From Bettongia penicillata ogilbyi (lineage: Eukaryota; Chordata; Mammalia; Diprotodontia; Potoroidae), in NCBI GenBank assembly GCA_023548195.1, contig JAJHZJ010000008.1, forward strand, positions 2,132,232 through 2,196,231: a stretch of DNA of 64,000 nucleotides, given 5' to 3'. A program made the position numbers and the translations under genes. The notes beneath the pieces were generated by a model, which searched no databases, was not told where the DNA came from, and was given only the letters and a program-made list of their open reading frames with translations. Below, piece after piece: positions 34,334 through 45,292 of the stretch (its first letter is position 1; each line of letters begins with the position of its first letter).

Positions 34334-34562
34334 GTGGAATGAGAGTTGGGACTGAAGTCATGAAGACCTGAGTTTAAATTCGTGGCTTTGTTACCCTTAT
34401 CAAATCACTTCTGTTTGCCTCAGTTTCCTCAACTGTAAAATGGAGATAATAATAGTAGTACCTACCTCTCAGGCCTGATAGGAATATCAAATGAGATAAT
34501 AGTTCTAAAGCACAGTACCTGGAACATAATAAATACTATATAAATACCATTATTATGGTTAT
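34334..34562 (+). repeat. MIR, sense, near full length
   Basis: 'gagttgggactgaagtcatg', 'cctcagtttcctcaactgta', 'ataatagtagtacctacctc', 'taaagcacagtacctggaac'. It separates two stretches of otherwise unassigned sequence. Confidence 0.9.
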
Positions 34563-35205
34563 CAGCATGAACCATCCATCCTTGCCATCTCTCCTGTGGG
34601 GCAGTTATCCATGTTTGTCCATCAGTTCTCTATAGAGAGTCTAACCAACAACCAGAGACTCTTCTTTCCTGAGAGCTCCTAATACTATGTGGATAGCAGT
34701 GGAACACCTGACTGTCCCATAAGTTATCCCCTGCTTTGAGTACACAGCTAGTCCATTGCCTTTTCTAGTCATACATCCTTTGGTGTTTCTCCCTCAGAAG
34801 TCTGATTGGCAATGTGTCACAGTCACTCAGGCCTCCATGTCCCCTTACATCTCCTTTGGGCAACTTGTACTTTTAATTCTTCAGAAGCTGTTTATTCTAC
34901 CACTCATAACCATACAACATCGCATGAAAAATATTGATATGAGAAACGTTGACTCATGTTTTAAAGGTTTTGCTTGGGGGGCAGAGACCATAAAAGCCCT
35001 ACACACATTCCCAAACACACCTTGTATACTTCCCCTATTCAATTTTGGCCATACATTGTGCACATTCTGTATCTCTCTGAAATATATGTCATATACAGGT
35101 TGTCCATCCAGTAACATTTCATTATGGGGTAAGAGGGTGGGTGGATTCTTCATAGTTGTGGTAAATCTTTTGCCACATGAGCAAACCTGGACAACTTAGC
35201 AAATA
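34563..35205 (+). other. Unassigned sequence containing a 147-codon open frame
   Basis: The plus frame 34756-35199 starts with MPFLVIHPLVFLPQ and ends KRVGGFFIVVVNLLPHEQ. I see no domain, motif or family resemblance, no Kozak-type context and no polyadenylation signal directly after it. A pyrimidine-rich acceptor-like 'tttctccctcag' lies at 34787-34798. It may belong to the same unknown repeat or relic as 34150-34333, with the MIR inserted between. A real gene is unlikely. Confidence 0.25.
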
Positions 35206-35535
35206 TCTGTTCGTTTTGCCAAGTGGAGATGTATAGCAGCCAACAGCAGTACCAGTTTAAAAATAAATTTGTTTCTAAAGGCTTATGGAAGTGGATGATG
35301 AGATTATTGGGAGCAGTACCACCTTCTCAGCCAAGGAGAAGCAGTGGGGGCAGAAAAAAAATGCTTGCAGAATATTTAAGGGTAACAGTGGAGGAAAGAC
35401 AACAAACATGAAAAGAATGGAAATCATCTGGTATCAGTTTCTATTGTTTTCTCCAGGGGTGTCATCCTAGCTGTCATATTTGGACTTTTAACTTCCTAAT
35501 CAAAGGATTTTGGCTTTATAGTGGAAGAGGCTTAA
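35206..35535. other. Unique sequence
   Basis: No feature recognised. Includes an A-run at about 35356. Confidence 0.4.
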
Positions 35536-35537
35536 AG

Positions 35538-35632
35538 CTTACGTCTACATATAAGAAAACTGAAAGCCTAGAGCAGATGTGACTTGGCCAAAGTTACGAA
35601 ACTATTCATTAGCAAAGTCAGAATTAGAATCC
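35538..35632 (-). repeat. MIR fragment, antisense
   Basis: 'ataagaaaactgaaagccta', 'gtgacttggccaaagttacg', 'agaattagaatcccattca'. Confidence 0.7.
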
Positions 35633-35812
35633 CATTCACAGATTTAGATGTGGAAGAGACCTTAGAAGTCACCTAGTCTGGATGAGAAAATAGCACCCAG
35701 AGAGGTTGTGACTTGTCACACGGGTAGCATATGTGGCGAAGCAAGGATTTGAACCCACGCCTCTAACTTTGGAGCCTTCATTCTTTCTACGGGACTACTC
35801 TGCCTTGCATTT
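35633..35812 (-). repeat. MIR3-like SINE, antisense
   Basis: 'agaccttagaagtcacctag', 'gcacccagagaggttgtgac', 'aaggatttgaacccacgcct' and 'ctacgggactactctgcct'. It abuts another SINE of the same orientation. Confidence 0.8.
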
Positions 35813-36358
35813 ATACGTTCCTTCTTCTGTCCTGTCCTTTGGTTATCTGCTCAATGTAATGGTGATATTGTAACTAAGTCTACAAACAGACCAAAGCAAC
35901 ATAATTAAAGTGACTATTGCAATTCCTGTTTTTCACTTCTCTTAAAATTCTTGCAAAGTCAGAGAATCAAAGGCATGTAGAGTTCAAAAATCTTTAAATT
36001 TAAATCATCCAAAACTCTCATTTTGTATGATTTCTTATTGGCTTTTATTCAGTGGGACTCTGGTGATTTGCTTGTTTTCCCATTGGCTGATGGTTTTCAT
36101 TTTTGCTGTCTTTTCAAACGATTAGAAGGAGAATGTTTTGAAAAATGACATTAAAATCTAACCATCAAAAATCAACTAGGACAGCCTAGCTGGTTCACTC
36201 CATTTTTGGACACAGTGGGAATTACTGTTAAGTATAGATTGGACTTTCTTGCCAATTTGTCATAAATTGTATAACTTTACAGTGTTTGGTCTTACTTCTC
36301 CTTGCACTAAAGCTGTGTCTAATCATGAATCTGTATGGTCTCTCTAATTTCCTCTACC
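35813..36358. other. Unique sequence
   Basis: No supported feature. Mixed composition with CCAAT-like 'attggctgatgg' at 36083, which alone is not evidence of a promoter. Confidence 0.4.
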
Positions 36359-36359
36359 C

Positions 36360-36502
36360 CTGCAACTTTCTCATTGTCTCTGTTTTTCTGTCTCTCTTTC
36401 CCTGTTTGTTTCATTCTCTCTCTTCGTCTCTGTCATTCTCCCTTTCTCTCAGTCTCTCTCCTTACTGCCTCTCTCCCCTCTCTGTCTTTCCGTCTCTACC
36501 TA
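36360..36502. repeat. CT-rich polypyrimidine tract
   Basis: ctctctttccctgtttgttt and ctctcagtctctctccttac. Low complexity, with Ser/Leu-rich spurious frames. Confidence 0.85.
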
Positions 36503-36698
36503 CTCATATTCTCGGATCAGTCCATTAAAAAATTAACTTGCTCTACCAGGCAGTGTCGGGCAAATGCCTACTGACAAGCAGACAGTTCTGCAGTGCTTGG
36601 AGTTGCAAATGGTTTTCAGATAAGAATCAGTAGGTTTACTGAAGACAGATTAACTCCATCAAAATGAAGTGCAGAGAAATGATGAGGTAGAGACGGGT

Positions 36699-36779
36699 AT
36701 GTCTTCCTTCCATCCCTCCCTCCTTCCTTCCTTTTTTATTTCCTTCCTTCCTCACTCGCTTCCTTCCTTACTTTCTTTT
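36699..36779. repeat. (CCTT)n microsatellite, imperfect
   Basis: cttccttccatccctccctc, then ccttccttcctcactcgctt. Confidence 0.9.
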
Positions 36780-37588
36780 GAGATGAAAAGATTTTTGGAA
36801 GAAAGAGAAGAAAATTTTGGAAATTTTTTAAAGTAAATTATCAAATTGTTCAAGGAACTATTTTTGTTTGGTACATTTGAAAGAGACACTTGCCCTACAA
36901 AAGTTGTTACCTAAAGTTCAAATAAAGACTGGATGGAAACACTTAAGGGCTGTTGGAGGTAATAGAAATGTTCACAGTGGAACTGAGACAGTTTTGAAAA
37001 TATTGAAGGAATCTTTCTCAGGATTTCTCAAATAGAGGTTTATACCAGATTCTTGGGGAATGGAGCATACGCACATGCACCCCTAATTATTACCAAAAAA
37101 GAAGAGACCTGGGCAATATTAATATCTATTAACCTACCTGCCTACCTTTCCATTTCTGCCAAATCTTTTGGAGAATTGTCTACACGTGCATTAATTGTTT
37201 TCTAGATGAAGGTAAGTTTTCCCAAATGAAATCCTACAGTATCTTTACAATTAAGAAATTGACAAGTAGAAATAGGAAATACTACCTCCCAGTGGAGGTA
37301 GTAACTTTTTTTTTACAATTTATTTTACTTTTTTAATATATTTTAAACTTACATACAAAATAAGAAATAAAAATTGCCATGTACACAGCAGAACATCGGA
37401 GAGGATTAAATATAATGCAATAAATTTCCATTTCAAGAGAGACCTGTAGTATGAAAACTATGCATTTTCAAAGTTGTCCATCTTTTCTTTACTTCTTTGC
37501 ATTTATTCCTTTCTTTTGTTCTCTGCTGTGCACTTTTTACTTTATTTTCCTTCTTTCCCCAAGAAAGGCTACAGCTAAGTGCTGATGT
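36780..37588. other. Unique sequence
   Basis: No recognisable element. T-run at about 37308-37316. Confidence 0.4.
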
Positions 37589-37589
37589 A

Positions 37590-37660
37590 TTTTTATATAG
37601 ATACATATACATAGATATCCATAAACATACACACATATACATATTCACACTTAAATGCAT
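37590..37660. repeat. (TACA)-type microsatellite, imperfect
   Basis: tatagatacatatacataga, catacacacatatacatatt. Confidence 0.75.
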
Positions 37661-37677
37661 ATACTTAAGACAGGTAT

Positions 37678-37808
37678 ATTGTTTGTTGACCATTAGATTA
37701 TGAGATCTTTGAAAACAATGACTATCTTTTTTGCCTCTTTTTGTACCCAAGTGCTCAGCACAGTGCCTGGTACATGGCAGGTCCTTAATAATATTTCCTG
37801 ATTGACCA
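37678..37808 (+). repeat. L2 3' end, sense
   Basis: 'attagattatgagatctttg', 'gctcagcacagtgcctggta', 'catggcaggtccttaataat'. Confidence 0.85.
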
Positions 37809-38622
37809 TTGAAAATATTCTATTTTTGTTGAACAAAATACTGCTTTAAGGGGTGTTCTTAAATGTGTCTTCAAAATCAGAATGAGAATCACAAGCGAAT
37901 TTGACAGTAAAGAGAACTTTTTTTGATGATCCTCTGATTATTAATATCAAGCAAGACATAAAACAAGGAGATTTATCGAAGCTCTTGGTTAGTACCATGG
38001 ATAATGTGGACCCTACAGTAAATATAGGAAAGAATTTGGAAAAGCCCCACAGATTCTCATTTTTGGTGGTGGCATAGTGCAAATTACAGAAATCCCTGAA
38101 ATACTTTGATTCATCATCAATGATATCTCTGTTCATGGAGGAAAATCCAGATGCAACATTTATATTTCTTAAACAGTATATCTAATTACCTTACTTATTA
38201 TAGATTTTATTACCTTGTGCTCCTATTCTCACTTCTCAATATATTGACTTATTAAGAAAAATTTTTTAAAGTTGTGTCAGAGATGCCGTGTACTTCATAA
38301 AATATATACAGATATGAAAAGATTCATTACAAAAGACTTTGCAATGTGCCAAGTGCTTTTTTAGGTTGTAAGGTTACTTACTCTCTGAATGACTTATTTC
38401 CAGACAAAGCAGATATGTAAAGTGCATTTTCTTTCTTTCCATATAAAGCAATCAGTATTAAAAATGAGACAAAGCTTAAGTAAAAGCAACCAGCTTTTGT
38501 TATATACCAGAAGACCATTTCAGAATAAGTATTTCATGTATATTTTAAATGATGAGATTACTTACAAATGGAGCTTCACTTTTCCTTAAGCAACTTTCAT
38601 CATGTTTATTGATGATAGAGAT
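37809..38622. other. Unique AT-rich sequence
   Basis: A 96-codon minus-strand frame (37846-38136) has no motif or family match that I can see. Otherwise nothing. Confidence 0.35.
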
Positions 38623-38623
38623 C

Positions 38624-38876
38624 CTACCTAATATAATAATAGTAAGTATTTATATAGCACTTTAAAGTTTACAAAGCACTTTGCATATAGTCTCATTTGA
38701 TCCTTAAGACAACCTTTTATGATGTGGGTATCTAAGGCATTATTATATGAAGTTGAGATTAATTAGAAAAATGGCTCATGGTCCATTGGTGCCAGAAACA
38801 AGATAAAAATCAGCCCTTGAACCCCAAGCCCAGAAATGTCACCCTCGTGCCCCTCTGCCTCTATGTTATATAATCC
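38624..38876 (-). repeat. MIR, antisense
   Basis: 'tatagcactttaaagtttac', 'tttgatccttaagacaacct', then a diverged core and 'cccttgaaccccaagccca'. Confidence 0.75.
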
Positions 38877-39181
38877 ATCATGAGGAAATGCTATATTCAA
38901 ACAAAGTAACACAGTAAGAAAAGCAAACAAGTACAGAATTTTTCTGATGCCGTTTCAAAAGACAATAATATTCTGGATGGCATCTATCAAAAATGTTCTT
39001 CATCTGAAGTTCTGGATTTGTGATTAACTTATTTGTGATTAATAGATTATATACAAAGGACAATGTTTAGCATATAACATGCTTAATAGATGGTCATTCA
39101 ATGATCTGTGATATTTATATATCATATCAACTCTTAAAATGGTTTAATTCTCTATTATACTTTTGATATTGGCAGTATTTT

Positions 39182-39413
39182 GGGGGCAGCTAGGTGGCAC
39201 AGTAGATAGAGCAACAGAACTCAAGTCAACCTGTGTTCAAATTCGGCCTGAAACAATTACTGGCCACGTGACCTTGGGCAAGTCACTTAACCCCATTAGC
39301 CTCCATTTTCTCAGATGAACCTGAGAAGGAAATGGCTAGCCGCTACAGGGTCTTTGCCATGAAATTCCCAAATGAGGTCAGAGTCAGACACAACTGAAAC
39401 AACTGAACAAAAA
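39182..39413 (+). repeat. RTE-tailed marsupial SINE, sense, full length
   Basis: Head 'gggggcagctaggtggcaca' with A-box-like and B-box-like (gttcaaattcggcctg) stretches, core 'gtgaccttgggcaagtcact', tail 'gagaaggaaatggctagccg', 'caaatgaggtcagagtcaga' and 'cacaactgaaacaactgaac'. Ends in an A-run (39408-39419). Confidence 0.95.
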
Positions 39414-39435
39414 AAAAAATTCACATTAATTCCTG

Positions 39436-39437
<2 letters not shown>

Positions 39438-39480
<43 letters not shown>
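39438..39480. repeat. (TG)n microsatellite
   Basis: About 20 uninterrupted TG units starting some 20 bases after the SINE A-tail. Confidence 0.97.
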
Positions 39481-39481
<1 letters not shown>

Positions 39482-42400
39482 CTTTTGCAGAGTATTGGGA
39501 TAAATAGGAGAAAGATAGTGTTTTTACTTTTCATTTCTCAAAGAATGGAGGTGAGTTTGCGAAATGTCCACAAGAATTGTAAAGCTGTTTTTGTGCTCCT
39601 GTTTTTATTGTATTAGGTGAATTATCTTCAGCTAAGTTGATTAGTATAGAGTTGCTTCTCAAGGGAGAGCATTAAGTAGCCTTAAACTGCTCGCCATGGA
39701 TTTTAATGTGGGACACCTACAGAATCCACTTTTGGCATGGGAGAGGGTTTCAGTAATCTTGCATTACACAGTCAGCAGGTGCTTTCCATGGACATTGGTG
39801 TGAACTAAGAAGGAAGGGCTTTGGACATAGGAACAGTAATTGAAAATCCTGAAATGAATTCCTCCCTTTCCATTGCTTCACTGATCCCAATGTTCCAGGT
39901 AGGGCACACCTGCTGAGTGACTAAGAACAGGTACATCGTAGTATTCCATTAATTTCACCGGAATGTCATTGGACTACAGGTACACAGCAGGAATGCTGAG
40001 ACAGGGTGTGTGATGGGGTGGAGCATGGAGAAAAGGAGAAGTAGCCCTGAATGCACAAGAGACAATAGTATTCGGAAATTGACCCCAATCCCTTTATGAG
40101 CGTTTATTTGGAGCAGCTCATTGGTAATTCCTAAACTTTACTAAACTCTCAGTTCTTTAGTATGTAGCACTACTTACCTCCTGAGAGTGATGGCAGCCTA
40201 GCTTGAATAAGTGTGGTGCCGTAATATAAAGTTAAAAATTCTTCAAATGGTATTAAAATACGGCAGACTGTGAAAGAACTTGGTTATGATCGCAGTAATG
40301 AGATATATGGTGTGATGTCAAAAACTGTCTTCTGGTTGACACAACAATCCATAATTTATAGATTGCCTTAAAAATTAAAAGACAAAGTCAATTATAACTA
40401 ATTATGATGCTACATTTGCTTGAGAAGTTATTATATCCTTTGGGATATAGGAAGTAATGTTCATGTCAGTCAGGAATCTTTAGCTACGGCTTCCTTTTTC
40501 AGCTCAAGAATTCTGCAGTTTCTTTTGGTGAGAACCCTGGGCCCCTGAAAGCTTGGAACATTCCTAATTTTAGAAATAATTGGAATTGCCTCTGTTCTTT
40601 GTTGTACATTGGGTCCACTTCTCAAGTTCCCCTTCATTGCCAAACCCTCATTGAAGTTCCTGGAAATTTTGTCTGGTGGCTGCTGAATCAGTTAGAAATG
40701 AATTTAAAATTAGGCTTGAGAAAATAATAGCAAATTGAGTACCAGTATCAGGTTATTGTTATTATCCTGACTGAGCCCTAGCTGACAAGTGAGTTGGGGC
40801 TGCAAAGAAACTTAAGATCATAAATATTCTATATTTTCCAAAATGGGTATTTCATAATGTTCATATTCTTTACGGGCTACAACCAAACCATTACCAAGGG
40901 AAGTTGACATTTTTAGTATGTATAATGGTTTACAACTGAATATTCCTCTTCAATTGTGACAGCCTGGAGTAGTTGATGTTTTACTGGAGCTTTTTGTCAT
41001 AAAGACTGGGGGAGAGAAAAGAGAAAAAGTGAGTGAAGAAAAAAAGAAAATTCATCCTTTTCTTGTCTTAAGGAGATTTGCAGTGAGTTTTAACAACCCA
41101 AATGAGCTAATATTCAGTTGATAGCAGCTTATCAAGTTATTGTTAAGACTTTTTGGGTGCCTTGATCCTCAAACAGTTTATTGGTGGACTATGAAGAGTG
41201 TGCATTTCATGTTTGAGCATTGTTTGTATGTGGTATGAGCTCTTGGCTTATCTAGGAAAAAAACACTGTCAGAAACATTAAGGGAATATGTACTCAAAGG
41301 AGGAAAACCACAATAAACAAGTTGCTTGAGTAATGTTATAAAACGTTATCCTTTTTATACATTTAGGATTTCATTCTGTTGGAAAGCGTTCAAAGGGTGA
41401 CCTAGTACATGTGCCAATGACAAAAGCTACTTGTAACAATTCAGGGCATGCTTTCTGCTTTATGAAATGGGATTGTAAAAATCCTCTCAAAAATGACATC
41501 TGAAATAGCATTAAAACACAATTTCCCTTTGATAAGGCTTTGAGGCACTCATATGAAAAGTGACACCACTCTGAGGGAGACTATGTCAGCATTCTGCAAC
41601 GTTGTGTTGCCCATAACTGACACTAATCCATTAAGGGTGCGAGGGTCATTTATTTTGCTCATGAAGTCATTAAATACTATTATTGATTTCTATTCGATCA
41701 CTCAGACTTTGTCTTCATTTCTTGATCATCATATACTCTAATGGCCATGTCTTGAATTCATTCACTTAAGACAACAGATTATCAAATTAAAAGTAAAATA
41801 CTTTTGACATAAAGTTCAAAGAGAAGGTAATTCTGAAAAAGACATGCTGTAATTATTTGGCGACTACCTGAGATTAATACTTATGTGGGATTGTGAAAGG
41901 TGGGTTTAAGTGATATTGATTTCTTAAAAATCCATAATCACCCATCTTCAATGAAATCATTTGCTAAAATGTAGTAAAGAGCAGTCTGTTTTCCTTTTTT
42001 TCCCAGAGCAAATTATTGTTAAGAGTAAAATGTCTGCCTCTGCTCTCATTTTACATAGTTGGCTTCACAAATATCTGTTAATTTATCTACATTATGTGCC
42101 ATATTCTGGGATTTTAAAAAATGTCCTATTTTGTGCTCCTTGAATGAAAAAAGAGGGCCAAAGTTGACTTTCATGTAATAACAAATTCCTGGGCTGTTTT
42201 TTTTTATTGTGGTAAACAGAAAATTTGAGAAAGAGGCTAAATAAAATCTGAGCATAGACGAGCCAAATGGGTATTCGTTACATTTCTGAAATTCAAATGA
42301 ATAGGATTGCAGGGCAAGGTATTTCCTTTTGTCATATGTCTAAAGGTAAATTGATCATTTAAGTGAATGTGTGTGGAAAATGCTTTTCTCTAAAACCTCA

Positions 42401-42599
42401 AATCCTACCTTCTTAATTAGATCACTAGAAGTCTACAGGGTATAAAAATTCTGTTACTTAGCTAAGGGCCATCATTTTAAGCACAAATATATCTTTTTCT
42501 TAGTCTATGAAATTATAACTTGTGCCTTCATACACATCATGTGAGGGAATCATGTGAACTATTCCCGTTTATAATTTCCAAATGCTTTGTTAATTTCAC

Positions 42600-43318
42600 C
42601 TTTTGGACCCAGTTCCAGAAAATGGTACTTCCCACACTGGCACATGAGGGCTTCTTAGCTGGCCTCTCTGCTGAGGAGGAAACATTGTTTCTTCTTTGCT
42701 CCGGAGAATTAGCATGGACCTCTCTGAGCCCTCTCCAGGCCACATTGGTGTCTACTACAATGCTACCAAGTAGCACCAAGTTTATTGCCGCATCTTTGGA
42801 GACGCAGTTGTGTGCTCAGCACTTTTCACAGGGCTCTTGCCTGGCTCTTTGAAGGAAACCCGAGCAAAGCTGTGTTATTAATGAATTATGACAAGCCTTT
42901 TGCCTATCGGGCAGAGAGGTTCCAGTTATCCCCCTTTAAGACAAAAACTTAATGGAAGATGCTCAGATGGGCAAGCTCTCGGATGATACCCTTAAGTGCT
43001 CATCCTTTTTCTGATGCGAATATTCAAAGAGGCGTGAAGCTGCAAGTGGCAGCGTTTAATATTGGCTTTCTCATAATGCCTGAATAATTTTCCAGAGAGT
43101 GATCGCTGCAGCTGCCGCGATTTTGTTTATTTTTCACCTTGGTCCTGGTGGAATGCTGACCTAGCTAATCTGCCGCACTGCCAAGGAAAATGGTTTCACA
43201 TTCATAGCTCTCGTCTGTCTATTCTTTCAAATGAAACACAACATGCGTCTTGCGGGTAGCAGCTTAAATAATACAGAATTAAGGAGGACTCGTGGTGGCA
43301 GTTTCTGTTGACAGTGGA
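42600..43318. promoter_or_regulatory. Candidate conserved non-coding element / enhancer
   Basis: Repeat-free, with base composition well above the surrounding AT content and more than a dozen CpGs, in a window otherwise poor in CpG. Motifs seen: homeodomain-type TTAATGAATTA (42878-42888), a 20-bp near-palindrome centred on CAGCTG (43102-43121) and a FOX-type TTGTTTAT (43123-43130). Open frames inside are short and lack splice context. Conservation cannot be tested from the sequence alone. Confidence 0.4.
43102..43121. promoter_or_regulatory. 20-bp near-palindrome with central E-box
   Basis: ATCGCTGCAGCTGCCGCGAT equals its reverse complement at 18 of 20 positions and is centred on CAGCTG. It contains three CpGs and is followed directly by TTGTTTAT. 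Confidence 0.55.
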
Positions 43319-43321
43319 AAA

Positions 43322-43464
<143 letters not shown>

Positions 43465-43659
43465 CGTGTTCATGGAGAATTTGGTGAAAGATGAAGAGAT
43501 GCTTGTACGTTTTTAATGGATGTTTGGGAGAAAGGAAGAGAAAGCATAGGCTGTTGGGGTGAGTTGCCGAATGCCTGCGAGATCTCCCTGTGCTCGGGCT
43601 GCTCATTATGTTAAACAGTGTAGCTTTTAAAATACTGTAGTTTTCCTTTTATGTGCAAT

Positions 43660-44220
43660 GGCCTTCATTTGCTGAAATGCCTCAAGTTCACAGTACTAGA
43701 CTCATTTTGAAAACGGGATGTAATTACAAAGGTATCTTATGCTTACCAACAGCTTTTTTGGATCAATTTAATTATCATTACTTGTGGATACTGTAAATTG
43801 AATATCCCTTCCCTAATTACATTAAACTCAGGGGTTAGCTGCTTAAATATCCAAATCGGAAAAAGTTCTTCCTCTCCTATAAATAGTAGAATGGTTTAGA
43901 TTCTTCTTTAGACTGACCTCAGAAGCTAAGTACTTTACGTGATATTGTCAGGTGTGCATTATCAAGACGGTCTGTAATGAGATCTGTAATGAGGAACTAA
44001 GGTATAATGGCCTCTTGGAAAAGTTAATTTATTCAGCATTTTCTTATTGCATGATGGAATTAAAGTTTGTATGTATGTCCAGACCCTTTTTAAGGGGGCC
44101 AGTCACTCTGTTATTACTTTACCCACGCTCTACCGTGATTGAAAGTGGTTTAATGTTACTTCCACAGCTTAATGGAAGTCACCATAAAAGTAGTGAATTA
44201 GTCCTGCCCTTTTAAACAGA
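43660..44220. promoter_or_regulatory. Candidate conserved non-coding element, homeodomain-motif rich
   Basis: Repeat-free, with clustered TAAT cores: 'gatgtaattac' (43718), 'aatttaattatcattac' (43765-43781) and 'cctaattacattaa' (43812-43825). Also present is a 12-bp-period direct repeat of TCTGTAATGA (43971-43980 and 43983-43992). Motif clustering only. Confidence 0.3.
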
Positions 44221-45215
44221 GCTAATTTATTTAGGGAGCAGGAATTTTATTTTGCTGTGCTTTTTTTTTTCTTTTCTTTCCTCAAATTATATACAGGAAA
44301 CTACTCAAGCAACATAAAGAGTAGCTCATTTTTCTCAGTGAAAAAAAAAATGCCTAAACACCGATAAACAGAAACTGTTTCTTTTTTGTCCATTGTTGTG
44401 GAAAATCAGACTTTAATTAGTTGATGTATCTGTTCTAGGTTAGTATTTGTTATCTTTTCAGCTCGAGTGATTTTGTGCCTTGTTGTAAGAAAACAGAGAT
44501 TGTTCCAGTGAGAGATTTGATTGATTTCTGCTTGTTACAGTCATTGTAAATTTTAGCACTGTGTATAGCTGCTTGCTTATATTTACTTTGTTTTCTTTTT
44601 GGATTGTAGCTTCATTAAAATTCCTCCATCTATTTTCCATCAAAATACTCCCTCCCTCCCTTTTTTTGGGTAGGTGCAACTGCTTATTTTCCCAGAACAA
44701 CTCCTGCTGGGAATCCTTTATGACCTATCATAAAAACCTGTTGGTTAGGGACAGACTGAGACTAGGTGTGTTAGGGAGATGAAGTATTTCCTAGTAGAGC
44801 TGAAAGAAAAAGACTATTATACAAAACGAACATCTGAAATCACTATCACATTATGAGATGTACATTGAAACACATTCTAAGAGAGTTTTTGTGATTTTCC
44901 AATGAGGCATATTGTAGAACATGATGGAATAAGGGAAAATAGAAGACTTGGTACATTTGTTCATATAGCATAAGAGGATGAGATTTCCCTAAGCAGCTTG
45001 GTTTTTGTGGATCTTTGTAGTTTTTACTAATTTAAAAATAATTTTTTCCTTATTCTGAAGACCAAAATGAAATTTTATAAGCAGTATTACTTGCAATCAA
45101 CAAAGTTCTACCCTTTTGCTAACAGTTATAGAATATCTTAATATGTAATATGTGAATAATTATAAGATTGAAGACTCTTCTGTAGAATTTTCTTTTGGAA
45201 AGTTGTAAAATATAT

Positions 45216-45292
45216 CCAGTATCTTTGCCAAAAAATACCGAATGGGGTCAACAAAAAGTCAGACAAGACTGAAACGATTCAATAGCAAAAAT
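45216..45292 (+). repeat. RTE-tailed marsupial SINE, 3' end only
   Basis: 'ccagtatctttgccaaaaaa', 'taccgaatggggtcaacaaa', 'aagtcagacaagactgaaac'. Head and core absent, so a truncated copy. Confidence 0.85.

Noticed and set aside
34756..35199. 147-codon frame as a real protein gene
   Set aside because: No recognised domain, no start context, no splice or polyadenylation support, and surrounded by decayed repeats. Kept only as an unexplained observation.
37846..38136. 96-codon minus-strand frame as a gene
   Set aside because: No motif, no family resemblance and no splice or promoter context in AT-rich unique DNA.
42520..42852. 110-codon plus-strand frame as an exon
   Set aside because: No acceptor/donor pair fits the frame, and the opposite strand is open too. 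The higher GC of the block explains the lack of stops.
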